This document shows, piece by piece, positions 36,186 through 44,728 of a DNA stretch of 64,000 bases. The translations under genes and the position numbers were made by a program. Positions within the stretch are counted from its first letter, which is position 1. Every line of letters starts with the position of its first letter. A model generated the notes under the pieces. That model was not told the DNA's origin and ran no database searches. It saw only the letters and a program-made list of their open reading frames with translations. The stretch comes from Draconibacterium aestuarii. GTDB lineage: Bacteria > Bacteroidota > Bacteroidia > Bacteroidales > Prolixibacteraceae. Location of the stretch: NCBI GenBank assembly GCA_026671195.1, contig JAPOHD010000069.1:1-64000 (forward strand), read 5' to 3'.

Positions 36186-37232
36186 ATGACCACACCAGAA
36201 AAATATATGGCCCGCTGCATTGAACTGGCAAAATTGGGTGCCGGTAACGTTTCGCCCAATCCAATGGTGGGTTGTGTAATTGTTTGCGACGATAAAATTA
36301 TTGGCGAAGGCTACCATCAAAAATACGGTGAGGCACATGCCGAAGTAAATGCCATTAACTCGGTAGTGCATCCCGGCGATTTAAAAAACAGTACCATTTA
36401 TGTGTCGTTGGAGCCTTGCGCACATTTTGGGTTAACACCGCCCTGTTCCGATTTAATTGTACAGAAACAAATACCCAGAGTAGTAATCGGAAGCATCGAT
36501 CCCTTTGCAAAAGTGGCCGGCAAAGGAATAAAAAGACTGATACAGGCCGGAATTGATGTAAAAGTGGGTATTCTGGATAAGGAATGTAACGAATTAAACA
36601 AACGCTTTTTTACTTTTCACGAAAAGAAAAGGCCCTATGTTATTTTAAAATGGGCACAAACGCTCGATGGATTTATCGATATTGACCGAAGCAGCCAGTA
36701 TTATGGCGAACCCACCTGGATTACCGGAAGCAAGGCCTTATTGCGTGTGCATAAAATGCGGGCCGAAGAGGATGCCATACTAGTGGGCACCAACACGGCA
36801 GAAAAAGATAATCCGTCGCTAACCGTACGCCATTGTGAAGGGAAAAACCCGTTGCGGGTAGTTACCGATAAAAACCTGCGGCTAAATAAAAACCTGCACC
36901 TTTTCGATAATTCAACACCAACTTTGGTTTTTAACTCAGAAAAAAACGGAATTGAAGACCAAACCGAATTTGTACAGATTGATTTCAACCGGAATGTACT
37001 TGCTCAGATTTTAAAAACGCTTCACAAAAAGAATTGTTTATCGGTGATTATTGAAGGCGGTAAACAAATGCTGGAATCGTTTATTTCTGAAAACCTGTGG
37101 GACGAAGCGCATGTTTTCACCGGAAATAAAAACTTTAAACGTGGCATTTCAGCCCCTCAGTTACCAGGCACGCCCGTTTCAACGGAGAAAATTGAAACGG
37201 ATGAGCTCTCGGTTTTCCGGAATAATCTCTAA
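36186..37232 (+). CDS. ribD: Bifunctional riboflavin deaminase/reductase RibD
   Basis: Catalyses the deamination and side-chain reduction steps of riboflavin synthesis. The 348-residue protein has the cytidine-deaminase-like zinc site (HAEVNA, then EPCAHFGLTPPCSD) at about 50-90 and the C-terminal reductase domain (PYVILKWAQTLDG, ITGSKALLRVHKMRAEEDAILVGTNTA). Length is normal. The stop overlaps the next gene, which converges, by 4 bp. Confidence 0.95.
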   Translation: MTTPEKYMARCIELAKLGAGNVSPNPMVGCVIVCDDKIIGEGYHQKYGEAHAEVNAINSVVHPGDLKNSTIYVSLEPCAHFGLTPPCSDLIVQKQIPRVVIGSIDPFAKVAGKGIKRLIQAGIDVKVGILDKECNELNKRFFTFHEKKRPYVILKWAQTLDGFIDIDRSSQYYGEPTWITGSKALLRVHKMRAEEDAILVGTNTAEKDNPSLTVRHCEGKNPLRVVTDKNLRLNKNLHLFDNSTPTLVFNSEKNGIEDQTEFVQIDFNRNVLAQILKTLHKKNCLSVIIEGGKQMLESFISENLWDEAHVFTGNKNFKRGISAPQLPGTPVSTEKIETDELSVFRNNL

Positions 37233-37663
37233 TGCAAAGGTAGTGTTGGCCCGTTGGGCAGAATTTTTAGTTTCAATACATTTTCGACGTACATAAAATA
37301 ATGGAAAAGTTTGTGATTTAATTCAAATCCATAATCTTCAGTTGGATCGTAACCAACAACCGGATCAAAATTCCACCCTTTTACGGGATGCATACACCTG
37401 TGATTCCATGCCGGAACATATTGTCTGTTCCAGTTTTCGTAATAGGGCTGCGACCGGTACATGGCCGGTGAGTTATAAAACTGGTACCAGGTATCAAATC
37501 TCGCATCAAAGGTTTCCACTTCGTATTCCAAACTGTCTTCTGCTGCAACAACATCATCGGTTTTATTCACTCTGATCGCCTTTTTTTGAGATGAACAGGC
37601 ATAAACAAATCCAACAACGGCCAGAATAAAAAATATCCGTTTTATAATCTTTCTTGTTTTCAT
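37229..37663 (-). CDS. Small lipoprotein, DUF6146-like
   Basis: A 144-residue predicted lipoprotein. Its signal ends FVYACSS (Cys at about 23) and the mature part is rich in Tyr, Trp and Asn: FDTWYQFYNSPAMYRSQPYY, WNRQYVPAWN, VGYDPTEDYGFELNHKL. I recognise the pattern as the Bacteroidota family DUF6146, with moderate certainty; function unknown. The ATG at 37663 gives the correct signal peptide. Upstream (37681-37707) lies the leader sequence also found before nifI2. Confidence 0.75.
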   Translation of the reverse strand: MKTRKIIKRIFFILAVVGFVYACSSQKKAIRVNKTDDVVAAEDSLEYEVETFDARFDTWYQFYNSPAMYRSQPYYENWNRQYVPAWNHRCMHPVKGWNFDPVVGYDPTEDYGFELNHKLFHYFMYVENVLKLKILPNGPTLPLH

Positions 37664-37680
37664 CTCTTCAAAATTGTTAG

Positions 37681-37707
37681 TTTTCAATTGTTTTCGATGG
37701 AACTCGC
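37681..37707 (-). promoter_or_regulatory. Shared leader element, lipoprotein copy
   Basis: GCGAGTTCCATCGAA...TTGAAAA on the minus strand, two mismatches from the nifI2 copy at 13507-13533 and at almost the same distance (44 nt) from its ATGAAA start. Confidence 0.5.
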
Positions 37708-37841
37708 ATAATTTTGATGCTTCTTCCATGTTTTAAATTTCGTTTTATGTTCGTTTTCTCCTATATATACTACGAAAGTTGCATAAATATTGTTTTTATT
37801 CAACAAAATTCAGACTTTTATCTAACTACAAATTTCTTAAA

Positions 37842-39293
37842 ATGTTTGAATGGAATCAAATAGCGGCATGGATTTATGTGGTATTTCTGTTAACAGCTAT
37901 ACCCGTAGTATTTATGATCATACTCGAAAAACGCTCACCTTTTAAAACAGCAGCCTGGATTATGGTATTGATTTTAATACCGATTCTGGGTGTTATTTTT
38001 TACCTGGTTTTTGGACAGGAATACCGCAAACGAAAAATATTTTCGAGAAAAGGGCTAAAAGGTTTGAAAAGAATGCGGGAAATGGCTTCGGTGCAATTGC
38101 GCGAAATCGGTCATACACAATCAACAGCCAACAACCAAATACACGATAACAGAAACACCATCCGCTTGCTGTTAAACAACTCGAATGTATTGTTAACAAC
38201 CGGAAACCAGCTAAAACTGTTAAAAGATGGAACACATACTTTCGAAGCCATTTTTTCGGCAATTGAAGCGGCACGACATCACATTCACCTGGAATACTAC
38301 ATTTTTTCGGACGATAAAATTGGAACCCGCTTAAAAGAATTGTTAGTAAAAAAACGAGCACAAGGTGTAGAAGTGCGCATTATTGTTGACGATGTTGGAA
38401 GCTGGGATTTACGAAAAAAATATTTTGCCGACCTGCGGAATAAAGGAATTGAAATTTATCCGTTTATGGAAGTTCGTTTTCCTCGTCTGACTTCGCGGGT
38501 GAATTACCGCAACCACAGAAAAATAATTGTTATTGATGGCAAAACCGGCTTTTTAGGAGGAATAAACATTGCCGACCGTTATATCGACGGGGCTCCGAAA
38601 TTGGGTCATTGGCGCGATACTCACCTCGAAATAAAAGGAGATGCAGCGGCCTGCCTGCAGGTTATTTTTACTGCTGACTGGTATTTTGTATCAAAAAGAA
38701 ATATTTATGGCTACAAATATTTTCCAAAATTTACAGAGGCCAGTGGAACTCCGGTTCAGATAGCGGCAAGTGGCCCCGATTACGACTGGGAAGCTATTGC
38801 ACAGGCATTTTTTTCGGCCATTACCAATGCACGTAAAAAAGTGTATTTGGTTACGCCTTACTTAATGCCCCCTCCAACGCTGCTTTTTGCCCTGCAAACT
38901 GCTGCACTTAGCAATATTGATGTCCGCATTATTATTCCTGAAAAATCGGATTCAAGAATATCGAAATGGGCCTCGTTTTCGTACGTCGAAAAATTACTGG
39001 AAGCAGGTGTCCGAATTTTCTTTTATAAAAAAGGTTTTATTCACAGCAAATACATGCTGGTTGACGATGTGTTTTCGACTTTAGGAACCAGCAATTTTGA
39101 TTTCCGGAGCTTTGAAACCAATTTTGAGACCAATGCTTTTATTTACAACAGTGAGTTCTCGCAAAAACTGGAGGCACACTTTATGGATGACTTACAAAAT
39201 TCACGCGAAATAAAGTTAGAACAGTGGCATCAACGTTCATCGTTTTTTAAAGTACGCGAATCGCTGGCACATATTATCAGCCCGATGTTTTAA
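37842..39293 (+). CDS. cls: Cardiolipin synthase
   Basis: A membrane phospholipase D-family enzyme that condenses phosphatidylglycerol to cardiolipin. From the ATG at 37842 it has 483 residues: two N-terminal membrane helices, then two HKD motifs, NHRKIIVIDGKTGFLGGIN and HSKYMLVDDVFSTLGTSNFD. This is the standard bacterial ClsA layout. The start was chosen for MFEWNQIAAWIYVVFLL, which begins the first helix. It is followed by an unusual 42-bp hairpin array rather than an ordinary terminator. Confidence 0.93.
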   Translation: MFEWNQIAAWIYVVFLLTAIPVVFMIILEKRSPFKTAAWIMVLILIPILGVIFYLVFGQEYRKRKIFSRKGLKGLKRMREMASVQLREIGHTQSTANNQIHDNRNTIRLLLNNSNVLLTTGNQLKLLKDGTHTFEAIFSAIEAARHHIHLEYYIFSDDKIGTRLKELLVKKRAQGVEVRIIVDDVGSWDLRKKYFADLRNKGIEIYPFMEVRFPRLTSRVNYRNHRKIIVIDGKTGFLGGINIADRYIDGAPKLGHWRDTHLEIKGDAAACLQVIFTADWYFVSKRNIYGYKYFPKFTEASGTPVQIAASGPDYDWEAIAQAFFSAITNARKKVYLVTPYLMPPPTLLFALQTAALSNIDVRIIIPEKSDSRISKWASFSYVEKLLEAGVRIFFYKKGFIHSKYMLVDDVFSTLGTSNFDFRSFETNFETNAFIYNSEFSQKLEAHFMDDLQNSREIKLEQWHQRSSFFKVRESLAHIISPMF

Positions 39294-39394
39294 CCCGCAA
39301 TATGTGAAGAAAACGCCCTAAAATCCGGGCAGTAACAAACTGTTTTTTGGCTTTGCTCCCCCAAAAAGTTCTTATTTCCCCCTGTTTTTCCAGA

Positions 39395-39641
39395 CCTTGC
39401 CCCATGGGGCAAGGCTTGTGCCCCTGCTTTTTTGTTCCGTGCCCCTTGGGGCGAAGCTTGTGCCCTTACTTTTTTGTTTCGTCCCCCTTGGGGATGGTTT
39501 CGTGCCCCTTGGGGCGAAGCTTGTGCCCTTACTTTTTTGTTCCGTGCCCCTTGGGGCGAAGCTTGTGCCCCTGCTTTTTTGTTCCGTGCCCCTTGGGGCG
39601 AAGCTTGTTAAAACGGGGGATGGTTGTGTGCCCCCTGGGGC
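39395..39641. repeat. 42-bp hairpin-containing tandem array
   Basis: Seven GC-rich mini-palindromes start at 39399, 39441, 39483, 39504, 39546, 39588 and 39630, so spacing is 42 bp except one of 21. The first is part of a perfect 20-bp palindrome, CCTTGCCCCATGGGGCAAGG (39395-39414); most others read GCCCCTTGGGGC, separated by GAAGCTTGTGCCC and a T-rich stretch. Because 42 is a multiple of 3, several frames stay open; these are not convincing genes. The 374-bp gap between cls and the dehydratase is otherwise empty. Confidence 0.88.
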
Positions 39642-39667
39642 ATTGATTATAATTGTGCCCTGATGTT

Positions 39668-40612
39668 TCAAAACGGTAACTTCCCTAAATCCAGGTTTCC
39701 GCCCGAAAGAATAATCCCTACTCTTTTATGCTGAACATCCACCTTTTTTTCGAGGATAGCTGCCAGAGGAACCGCCGACGAAGGTTCGATAATAATTTTC
39801 ATGCGTTCCCAGATCATGCGCATGGCTGCCACAATACTTTCTTCGCTTACGGTAACCACATCGTCTACCTTATCAAGCATAATCTGGAAATTACGTTTGC
39901 CCAGCGAAGTTAACAGCCCGTCGGCAATGGTTTGCGGATTTTCGGATGGTACCCACGTTTTTGAATAAAACGAGCGATAAGCATCGTCGGCTCCGGCAGG
40001 TTCGGCAGCAATTACTTTGCAGGCCGGCAGCAATTTTTTAGTTGAAATGGCTGTTCCGCCGAGTAAACCTCCGCCGCCAACAGGTGCCAGAATACTGTCA
40101 AATTCGCCTATATTTTCAATCAGTTCTTTTGCGGCAGTGCCCTGCCCTGCTATCACAAAAAAATTGTTGTAAGGATGAATTTCTGTTGCCCCGGTTTCTT
40201 CTACTACTTTAGCTAAAGTGCTTTCGCGTGCCTGTAATGTTGGTTTACAAAAAGTGATATTTGCACCATACCCTGCAACGGCTTTCTTTTTTATTTCAGG
40301 CGAATTTTCGGGCATTACAATGTGGGCTTCAATTCCACGCATTCGGGCTGCCAGGGCCAATGCCGCAGCGTGGTTCCCCGACGAATGTGTGGCCACCCCT
40401 TTTTGAGCTTCCTCATCGGTTAATGAAAAAACTGCATTACAAGCTCCCCGAAACTTAAAAGCTCCCACTTTCTGAAAATTTTCGCATTTAAAAAACAGTT
40501 GTCCCCCAACAATTTCATTGATACTTGCGGAAGTTAAAACCGGGGTGTGATGCGCATATTTAGCAACAACCTTATGTGCCTTTTCTACATCGATAAAAGT
40601 CGGGATGTTCAT
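39668..40612 (-). CDS. Threonine/serine dehydratase or serine racemase-like PLP enzyme
   Basis: A fold-type II PLP enzyme of 314 residues. The PLP lysine lies in VGAFKFRGACNA (about residue 50), the phosphate/substrate loops are SSGNHAAALA and GGGGLLGG. It lacks the C-terminal ACT-like regulatory domain of biosynthetic IlvA, so a catabolic threonine dehydratase or serine racemase is more likely; sequence alone does not decide. It starts 1 bp after the PrsW gene and ends a five-gene operon. Confidence 0.85.
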   Translation of the reverse strand: MNIPTFIDVEKAHKVVAKYAHHTPVLTSASINEIVGGQLFFKCENFQKVGAFKFRGACNAVFSLTDEEAQKGVATHSSGNHAAALALAARMRGIEAHIVMPENSPEIKKKAVAGYGANITFCKPTLQARESTLAKVVEETGATEIHPYNNFFVIAGQGTAAKELIENIGEFDSILAPVGGGGLLGGTAISTKKLLPACKVIAAEPAGADDAYRSFYSKTWVPSENPQTIADGLLTSLGKRNFQIMLDKVDDVVTVSEESIVAAMRMIWERMKIIIEPSSAVPLAAILEKKVDVQHKRVGIILSGGNLDLGKLPF

Positions 40613-40613
40613 A

Positions 40614-41318
40614 TTATTCAGGTTTCGACAATTTCTCGTTTAACAAATCGTAATCGGTATTATAAATCGATGATTTCGAAAGTTCCTTTATCCGTTTATG
40701 ACCGGAAACATACAGGTAAACCACAAAGCCTACAAAAACTATGGTTAACCATTCAATTCCCGTAAAAAGTATAAAATCGTAAATGCCGTGAAGCAGGATT
40801 GGGAAACCCAGTGCCTTCAATTTTAGGCCGGCCTGTTGTTTTTCGTAAAACTTAGCCAGTCCGAAGTAAAATCCCATGGTAACACCAAATATGGCATGCG
40901 CCGGAACTGCCGTTACTGCCCGCATTATTCCGGTACTGAAACCACCTTCCATCACATACATTACATTTTCAACCGCAGCAAATCCCAAAGCTACATAAAC
41001 AGCATACACAATTCCATCAAACTTTTCGTTGAACTCGGGACTTCGCCAGATAAGCACGTAAAGTGCCACAAATTTCCAGAGTTCTTCGGAAAAAGCAGCG
41101 ACCACAAACGCCTTCCATGCGGCTGCGGTCAATCCTGGAAATAAATAGGTAAAAGAGCTCAGAAAAGTTTCGAGAAACAAAACAGGAATTACGGTTAAAC
41201 CACCGGCGAATAATGCATAAATCAAAAGCCGGATGGGTTCTTTTTCATATTTATCGCGAAAATAAATATAGGCAGCAATTATTACTACCGGGGCAAGTGC
41301 AACAATTAACAGGTTCAT
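40614..41318 (-). CDS. PrsW-family intramembrane glutamic protease
   Basis: A 234-residue membrane protein with about seven hydrophobic segments. It carries the family motifs AAFSEELWKF (EExxK, the proposed catalytic glutamates), FAAVENVMYV, HAIFGVTMGFYFG and LHGIYDFIL, as in PrsW and CAAX-like proteases. In Bacillus PrsW cleaves an anti-sigma factor; the target here is unknown. It lies 8 bp after the SMP-30 gene on one transcript. Confidence 0.85.
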   Translation of the reverse strand: MNLLIVALAPVVIIAAYIYFRDKYEKEPIRLLIYALFAGGLTVIPVLFLETFLSSFTYLFPGLTAAAWKAFVVAAFSEELWKFVALYVLIWRSPEFNEKFDGIVYAVYVALGFAAVENVMYVMEGGFSTGIMRAVTAVPAHAIFGVTMGFYFGLAKFYEKQQAGLKLKALGFPILLHGIYDFILFTGIEWLTIVFVGFVVYLYVSGHKRIKELSKSSIYNTDYDLLNEKLSKPE

Positions 41319-41326
41319 GCCCTAAA

Positions 41327-42271
41327 TTAGTTATTATCGGCGAAAAAGAAAGCCTCAACACCTTTTACTCCGGGACGGATTTTAAATACACCTCCCGCAT
41401 TCGGGTATTTTACAAGATCTTCGTCGCTCGTAGCCTCACGTGCTGTGGTTATATAAAGTGTGCCCAGGTCATCGTCGCCAAAAGCGCACGATGTTACATT
41501 TTTTGCAGGTACATCAATCGTACGGATTAACTCACCACTTTCAGGATTCCAGCATGCCACAGCAGCACCGCCCCACAAAGCCACCCAGATATTTCCTTCT
41601 TCGTCGATAGTCATTCCGTCGGGAAATCCCATTTCAGAGGGAACTTCAACAGCCGTTTTCGGATTGCTGATCTCTCCGGTTTCGTTATCGTAATTGTAGC
41701 CCATTACTTTTTGAGTGGGTGTATCGATGTAGTACATTTTGGTTTTATCGGCCGACCAAACAATACCGTTTGAAATGCTCACATTTTCAATCATGGTATG
41801 AATCGTAGTATCCGGATCGAAACGATACAGAGCTCCGGCATTTTTTTCGTCTGCAGTGCTCATTGTTCCTGCCCAAAATCGCCCGGCCGGGTCACACTTG
41901 CCATCGTTAAAACGGTTGTTGGGTAAATCTGCCTCCGGATCGATCAACAATTTTTTCGATCCGGTTTTAACATTCAGGGCATAAATACCATTTTGCAAAG
42001 CCACCAAAACATCTCCCGATTCGCTTGGCACAACGGTACCAATCATTTGCCCGGTTAACATTTCTTTGTTGTTAGCAGTAAGCGGATTATAAAAATTCAG
42101 GATTTTGCCCTTTATGTTGATCCACATCAGTTCCCCGGTTTTATAATTCCAAATGGCACCTTCGCCTAATTCCGATTTTGAATCAATTACCAATTCCACC
42201 TTGTTTGATTTTTGAGGTGAGCAACCCATTAACAGAAATGGTATAATTGTTAAAAATATCAGTTTCTGCAT
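41327..42271 (-). CDS. SMP-30/gluconolactonase-family lipoprotein
   Basis: A six-bladed propeller of the SMP-30/Gluconolactonase/LRE family, predicted to open sugar lactones. From the ATG at 42271 it has 314 residues, a lipobox (FLLMGCSPQ), ELGEGAIWNYKTGELMWINI, NRFNDGKCDPAGRFWAGTMS (metal-binding Asn/Asp block), SNGIVWSADKTKMYYIDT and FPDGMTIDEEGNIWVALWGG. All the metal-ligand regions are recognisable. Substrate not evident. It lies 65 bp after the nucleoside phosphorylase gene. Confidence 0.87.
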   Translation of the reverse strand: MQKLIFLTIIPFLLMGCSPQKSNKVELVIDSKSELGEGAIWNYKTGELMWINIKGKILNFYNPLTANNKEMLTGQMIGTVVPSESGDVLVALQNGIYALNVKTGSKKLLIDPEADLPNNRFNDGKCDPAGRFWAGTMSTADEKNAGALYRFDPDTTIHTMIENVSISNGIVWSADKTKMYYIDTPTQKVMGYNYDNETGEISNPKTAVEVPSEMGFPDGMTIDEEGNIWVALWGGAAVACWNPESGELIRTIDVPAKNVTSCAFGDDDLGTLYITTAREATSDEDLVKYPNAGGVFKIRPGVKGVEAFFFADNN

Positions 42272-42336
42272 GGTATTATTTTTATTCCTGATACTGTTCA
42301 TCGATAATTGATTAATAGATGCCGGATAGTTAAGAG

Positions 42337-43149
42337 CTACAGGCTCTTTATCAGCTCTTTCATTATTAAAGTCATTTTGGGTTCGGCTTTCATAGCAACT
42401 TCCTGCACTTCTTCGTGCGAAATTTCCACAATCTCGCCGGGTACACCGCTGTCGGTAACAATTGAAATACCAAACACTTTTAAATCCATATGAATGGCAA
42501 CAATAACTTCCGGCACGGTTGACATTCCGACAATATCGGCCCCCAAAATCCGGAACATTTTATATTCTGCCGGCGTTTCAAAAGTGGGTCCCGAAACCCC
42601 CACATAAATTCCTTCTTTAACATCGATGTTGTTCTCGAGTGCAATCAGTTTTGCTTTGTTGCGCAGGCGTTTGTCGTAACATTTGCTCATGTCGGGGAAA
42701 CGCGGTCCCAAATGGTTGTGGTTTCTTCCACGCAGCGGATGATCGGGGAAAAAGTTGATGTGATCGTTGATAACCACTACCTCCCCTACTTTCCAGTCGG
42801 GATTTAATCCACCACTGGCATTCGACACAAACAAATGCGTGATACCCACATATTTCAGAACCCTTACCGGGAAAGTTACTTCTTTCATATCGTAACCTTC
42901 GTAATAATGAAAACGGCCCTGCATGGCCAGCACTTCTTTGTTTCCCAGTTTTCCGTAAATTAAACGGCCGGCATGTCCATCAACCGTTGACACAGGGAAA
43001 TTTGGGATTTCAGTATACGGTATGGAATCTATGATTTCAATTTCGTTTACCAGCCCTCCCAGACCGGTACCCAAAATTATTCCCACTTCAGGACTTGCCT
43101 GAATTCTTTCTTTTATGAAGCTCGCGGTTGCTTTTATTTTCTCCAACAT
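42337..43149 (-). CDS. Purine nucleoside phosphorylase (trimeric type)
   Basis: Splits purine nucleosides with phosphate in salvage. The 270-residue protein has the phosphate site GTGLGGLVNEIE, GRFHYYEGYDMKEVTFP, the SNASGG block, VSGPTFETPAEYKM with the base-binding Glu, and GMSTVPEVIVA with the ribose Met. This is the PunA/human PNP family, not hexameric DeoD. Its 5' end overlaps the 3' end of lpxK by 62 bp, so translation is probably coupled. Confidence 0.93.
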   Translation of the reverse strand: MLEKIKATASFIKERIQASPEVGIILGTGLGGLVNEIEIIDSIPYTEIPNFPVSTVDGHAGRLIYGKLGNKEVLAMQGRFHYYEGYDMKEVTFPVRVLKYVGITHLFVSNASGGLNPDWKVGEVVVINDHINFFPDHPLRGRNHNHLGPRFPDMSKCYDKRLRNKAKLIALENNIDVKEGIYVGVSGPTFETPAEYKMFRILGADIVGMSTVPEVIVAIHMDLKVFGISIVTDSGVPGEIVEISHEEVQEVAMKAEPKMTLIMKELIKSL

Positions 43150-44194
43150 AATTTAAAATCTTCTGGTTAAACGATTTCTTTTCCTCTTCGAGGAAGTTTA
43201 CCTGAACCGGCAAATAATACAATGCAGTATTAAATTCATCGGTAATTCCCTGATTATCTTTAAAACGCATGGCATCTTTTTCGGTTGTAATTATTATCTT
43301 CTTTTCGGCCTTTACTGTAGCAAATTTATCCATTATCTCCTGAATATCCTGTACCGAATAATTATAATGGTCAGGGAAAGTCATGGTTTCAATATTTTTT
43401 GAATACTGCCGCAGATATTTCTGCATTAGTAGTGGCGAAGCAATTCCTGTAACCAGTAAAACGGCATAATTTTTTTCGTTGTAAAACGAACCGTCCAAAG
43501 TTTGCGCTCCAAAAACAGGAATTAATTTACCGTATTCCAATTTCGTAAAGTACAAATTCTGATACGGCAACAACCCCACATCGTTTCCTAAAATCCTACG
43601 CATTATTGGTGTTACCTCATCGGGGCATTTGGTAAAAATAATTATGTTGGCCCGGCGCATTTGGTGCACACTCTCGCGCAAACGGCCCAAAGGCAACAGG
43701 TGATCCTCTTTAATTTGCCGGTTATAATCGATAAGCAATATATTTAGCCCCGGAGTGATACGGCGGTGCTGAAAAGCATCGTCGAGCAAAACCACATCCG
43801 GCGATTTTTCATTATCGGCAGACAGCAGTTTTGCAACACCTTCCACCCGGTTTTCGCAAACCGAAACCGTAACTTCCGGATATTTATTTTTAATCTGAAG
43901 TGGTTCGTCGCCCACCTCAATGGCAGTTGAATCAACTTCAACCAAACGGAACCCTTTGGTTTTTCGTTTGTACCCGCGACTTAAAGTAGCCACTTCGTAT
44001 TTTTCTTTTAACAACTTTACCAGGTATTCGGCATGCGGTGTTTTTCCTGTGCCGCCAACGGTAATGTTCCCGATTGAAATGACAGGCACATCAAATTCGG
44101 TCGATTTCAGGATTTGTAAATCGTAGGCGCGGTTTCGAAGAGAAACCACAAAACCATACAACCATGAGAGAGGATAGAGAAATATTTTAATCAT
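43088..44194 (-). CDS. lpxK: Tetraacyldisaccharide 4'-kinase LpxK
   Basis: Phosphorylates lipid A disaccharide at the inner membrane. The 368-residue protein begins with a membrane-associated helix (FLYPLSWLYGFVVSLRN), then ISIGNITVGGTGKTPHAEYL (P-loop, about 40-59), ATLSRGYKRKTKGF, and VLLDDAFQHRRI. The last ~20 residues (ENKSNRELHKRKNSGKS) lie in the overlap with the downstream phosphorylase gene. It heads the operon to the dehydratase gene. Confidence 0.94.
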   Translation of the reverse strand: MIKIFLYPLSWLYGFVVSLRNRAYDLQILKSTEFDVPVISIGNITVGGTGKTPHAEYLVKLLKEKYEVATLSRGYKRKTKGFRLVEVDSTAIEVGDEPLQIKNKYPEVTVSVCENRVEGVAKLLSADNEKSPDVVLLDDAFQHRRITPGLNILLIDYNRQIKEDHLLPLGRLRESVHQMRRANIIIFTKCPDEVTPIMRRILGNDVGLLPYQNLYFTKLEYGKLIPVFGAQTLDGSFYNEKNYAVLLVTGIASPLLMQKYLRQYSKNIETMTFPDHYNYSVQDIQEIMDKFATVKAEKKIIITTEKDAMRFKDNQGITDEFNTALYYLPVQVNFLEEEKKSFNQKILNYVGENKSNRELHKRKNSGKS

Positions 44195-44419
44195 TTATTT
44201 AATTCTTCAAATAGAGAGCGAAGATAAGAAAATGTGTTTAAATAAAATTGCAAGGCCTTTTCATTTGGGCTCCATCCTAAAAGTAGAAATCAACCAATTT
44301 TATATATTTCAAACTTCTGAGTTACATTTTCAATTCCTATTGTTAATACTAGTTTATTAATCTTCAGTATTCTAGTCTGAATAATGCCAAAACAGTTCAT
44401 TCTTTTACCTTTGCGCACA

Positions 44420-44530
44420 ATGGATTCGAATAACATAAAAATTCACGAAAGACAAAACGCGAGGGTATTTACTGCCTTCAACTTAGTTTTCAAAAATCAG
44501 CTCGATAAATTTATACCACCGGGCTTCTAA
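44420..44530 (+). CDS. Possible small ORF (36 aa) in the leader of the betaine operon
   Basis: ATG at 44420 opens a 36-codon frame (MDSNNIKIHERQ ... FIPPGF). A TACCTTTG -7-like element (44406-44413) lies just upstream, so the message would be leaderless. No homologue recognised. It sits within the 534-bp gap between lpxK and the porin gene; the remaining bases (44195-44405, 44531-44728) show no clear feature. It may be chance. Confidence 0.25.
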   Translation: MDSNNIKIHERQNARVFTAFNLVFKNQLDKFIPPGF

Positions 44531-44728
44531 TATCCACATTTCTTTCTTCTGATATTTCAGTTGAGTTGAAGTTATCTTTTGTATTTCGAAAAACTTTGAC
44601 AGATCAGGCATTACTTTCGTAGTGTAAGTCTTCTTACAAAAATACAAGAAAAGCACCAGGTTTGGGCCGGTTTAGTATTCTTGTGCTCGCGCCAATTCCC
44701 TAATCAGTTTTTAATTTAATTATAATTT

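Noticed and set aside
39347-39671. Open frames of about 90-100 codons on both strands
   Set aside because: They exist only because the 42-bp repeat keeps several frames open; the peptides are simple repeats and overlap the dehydratase stop.
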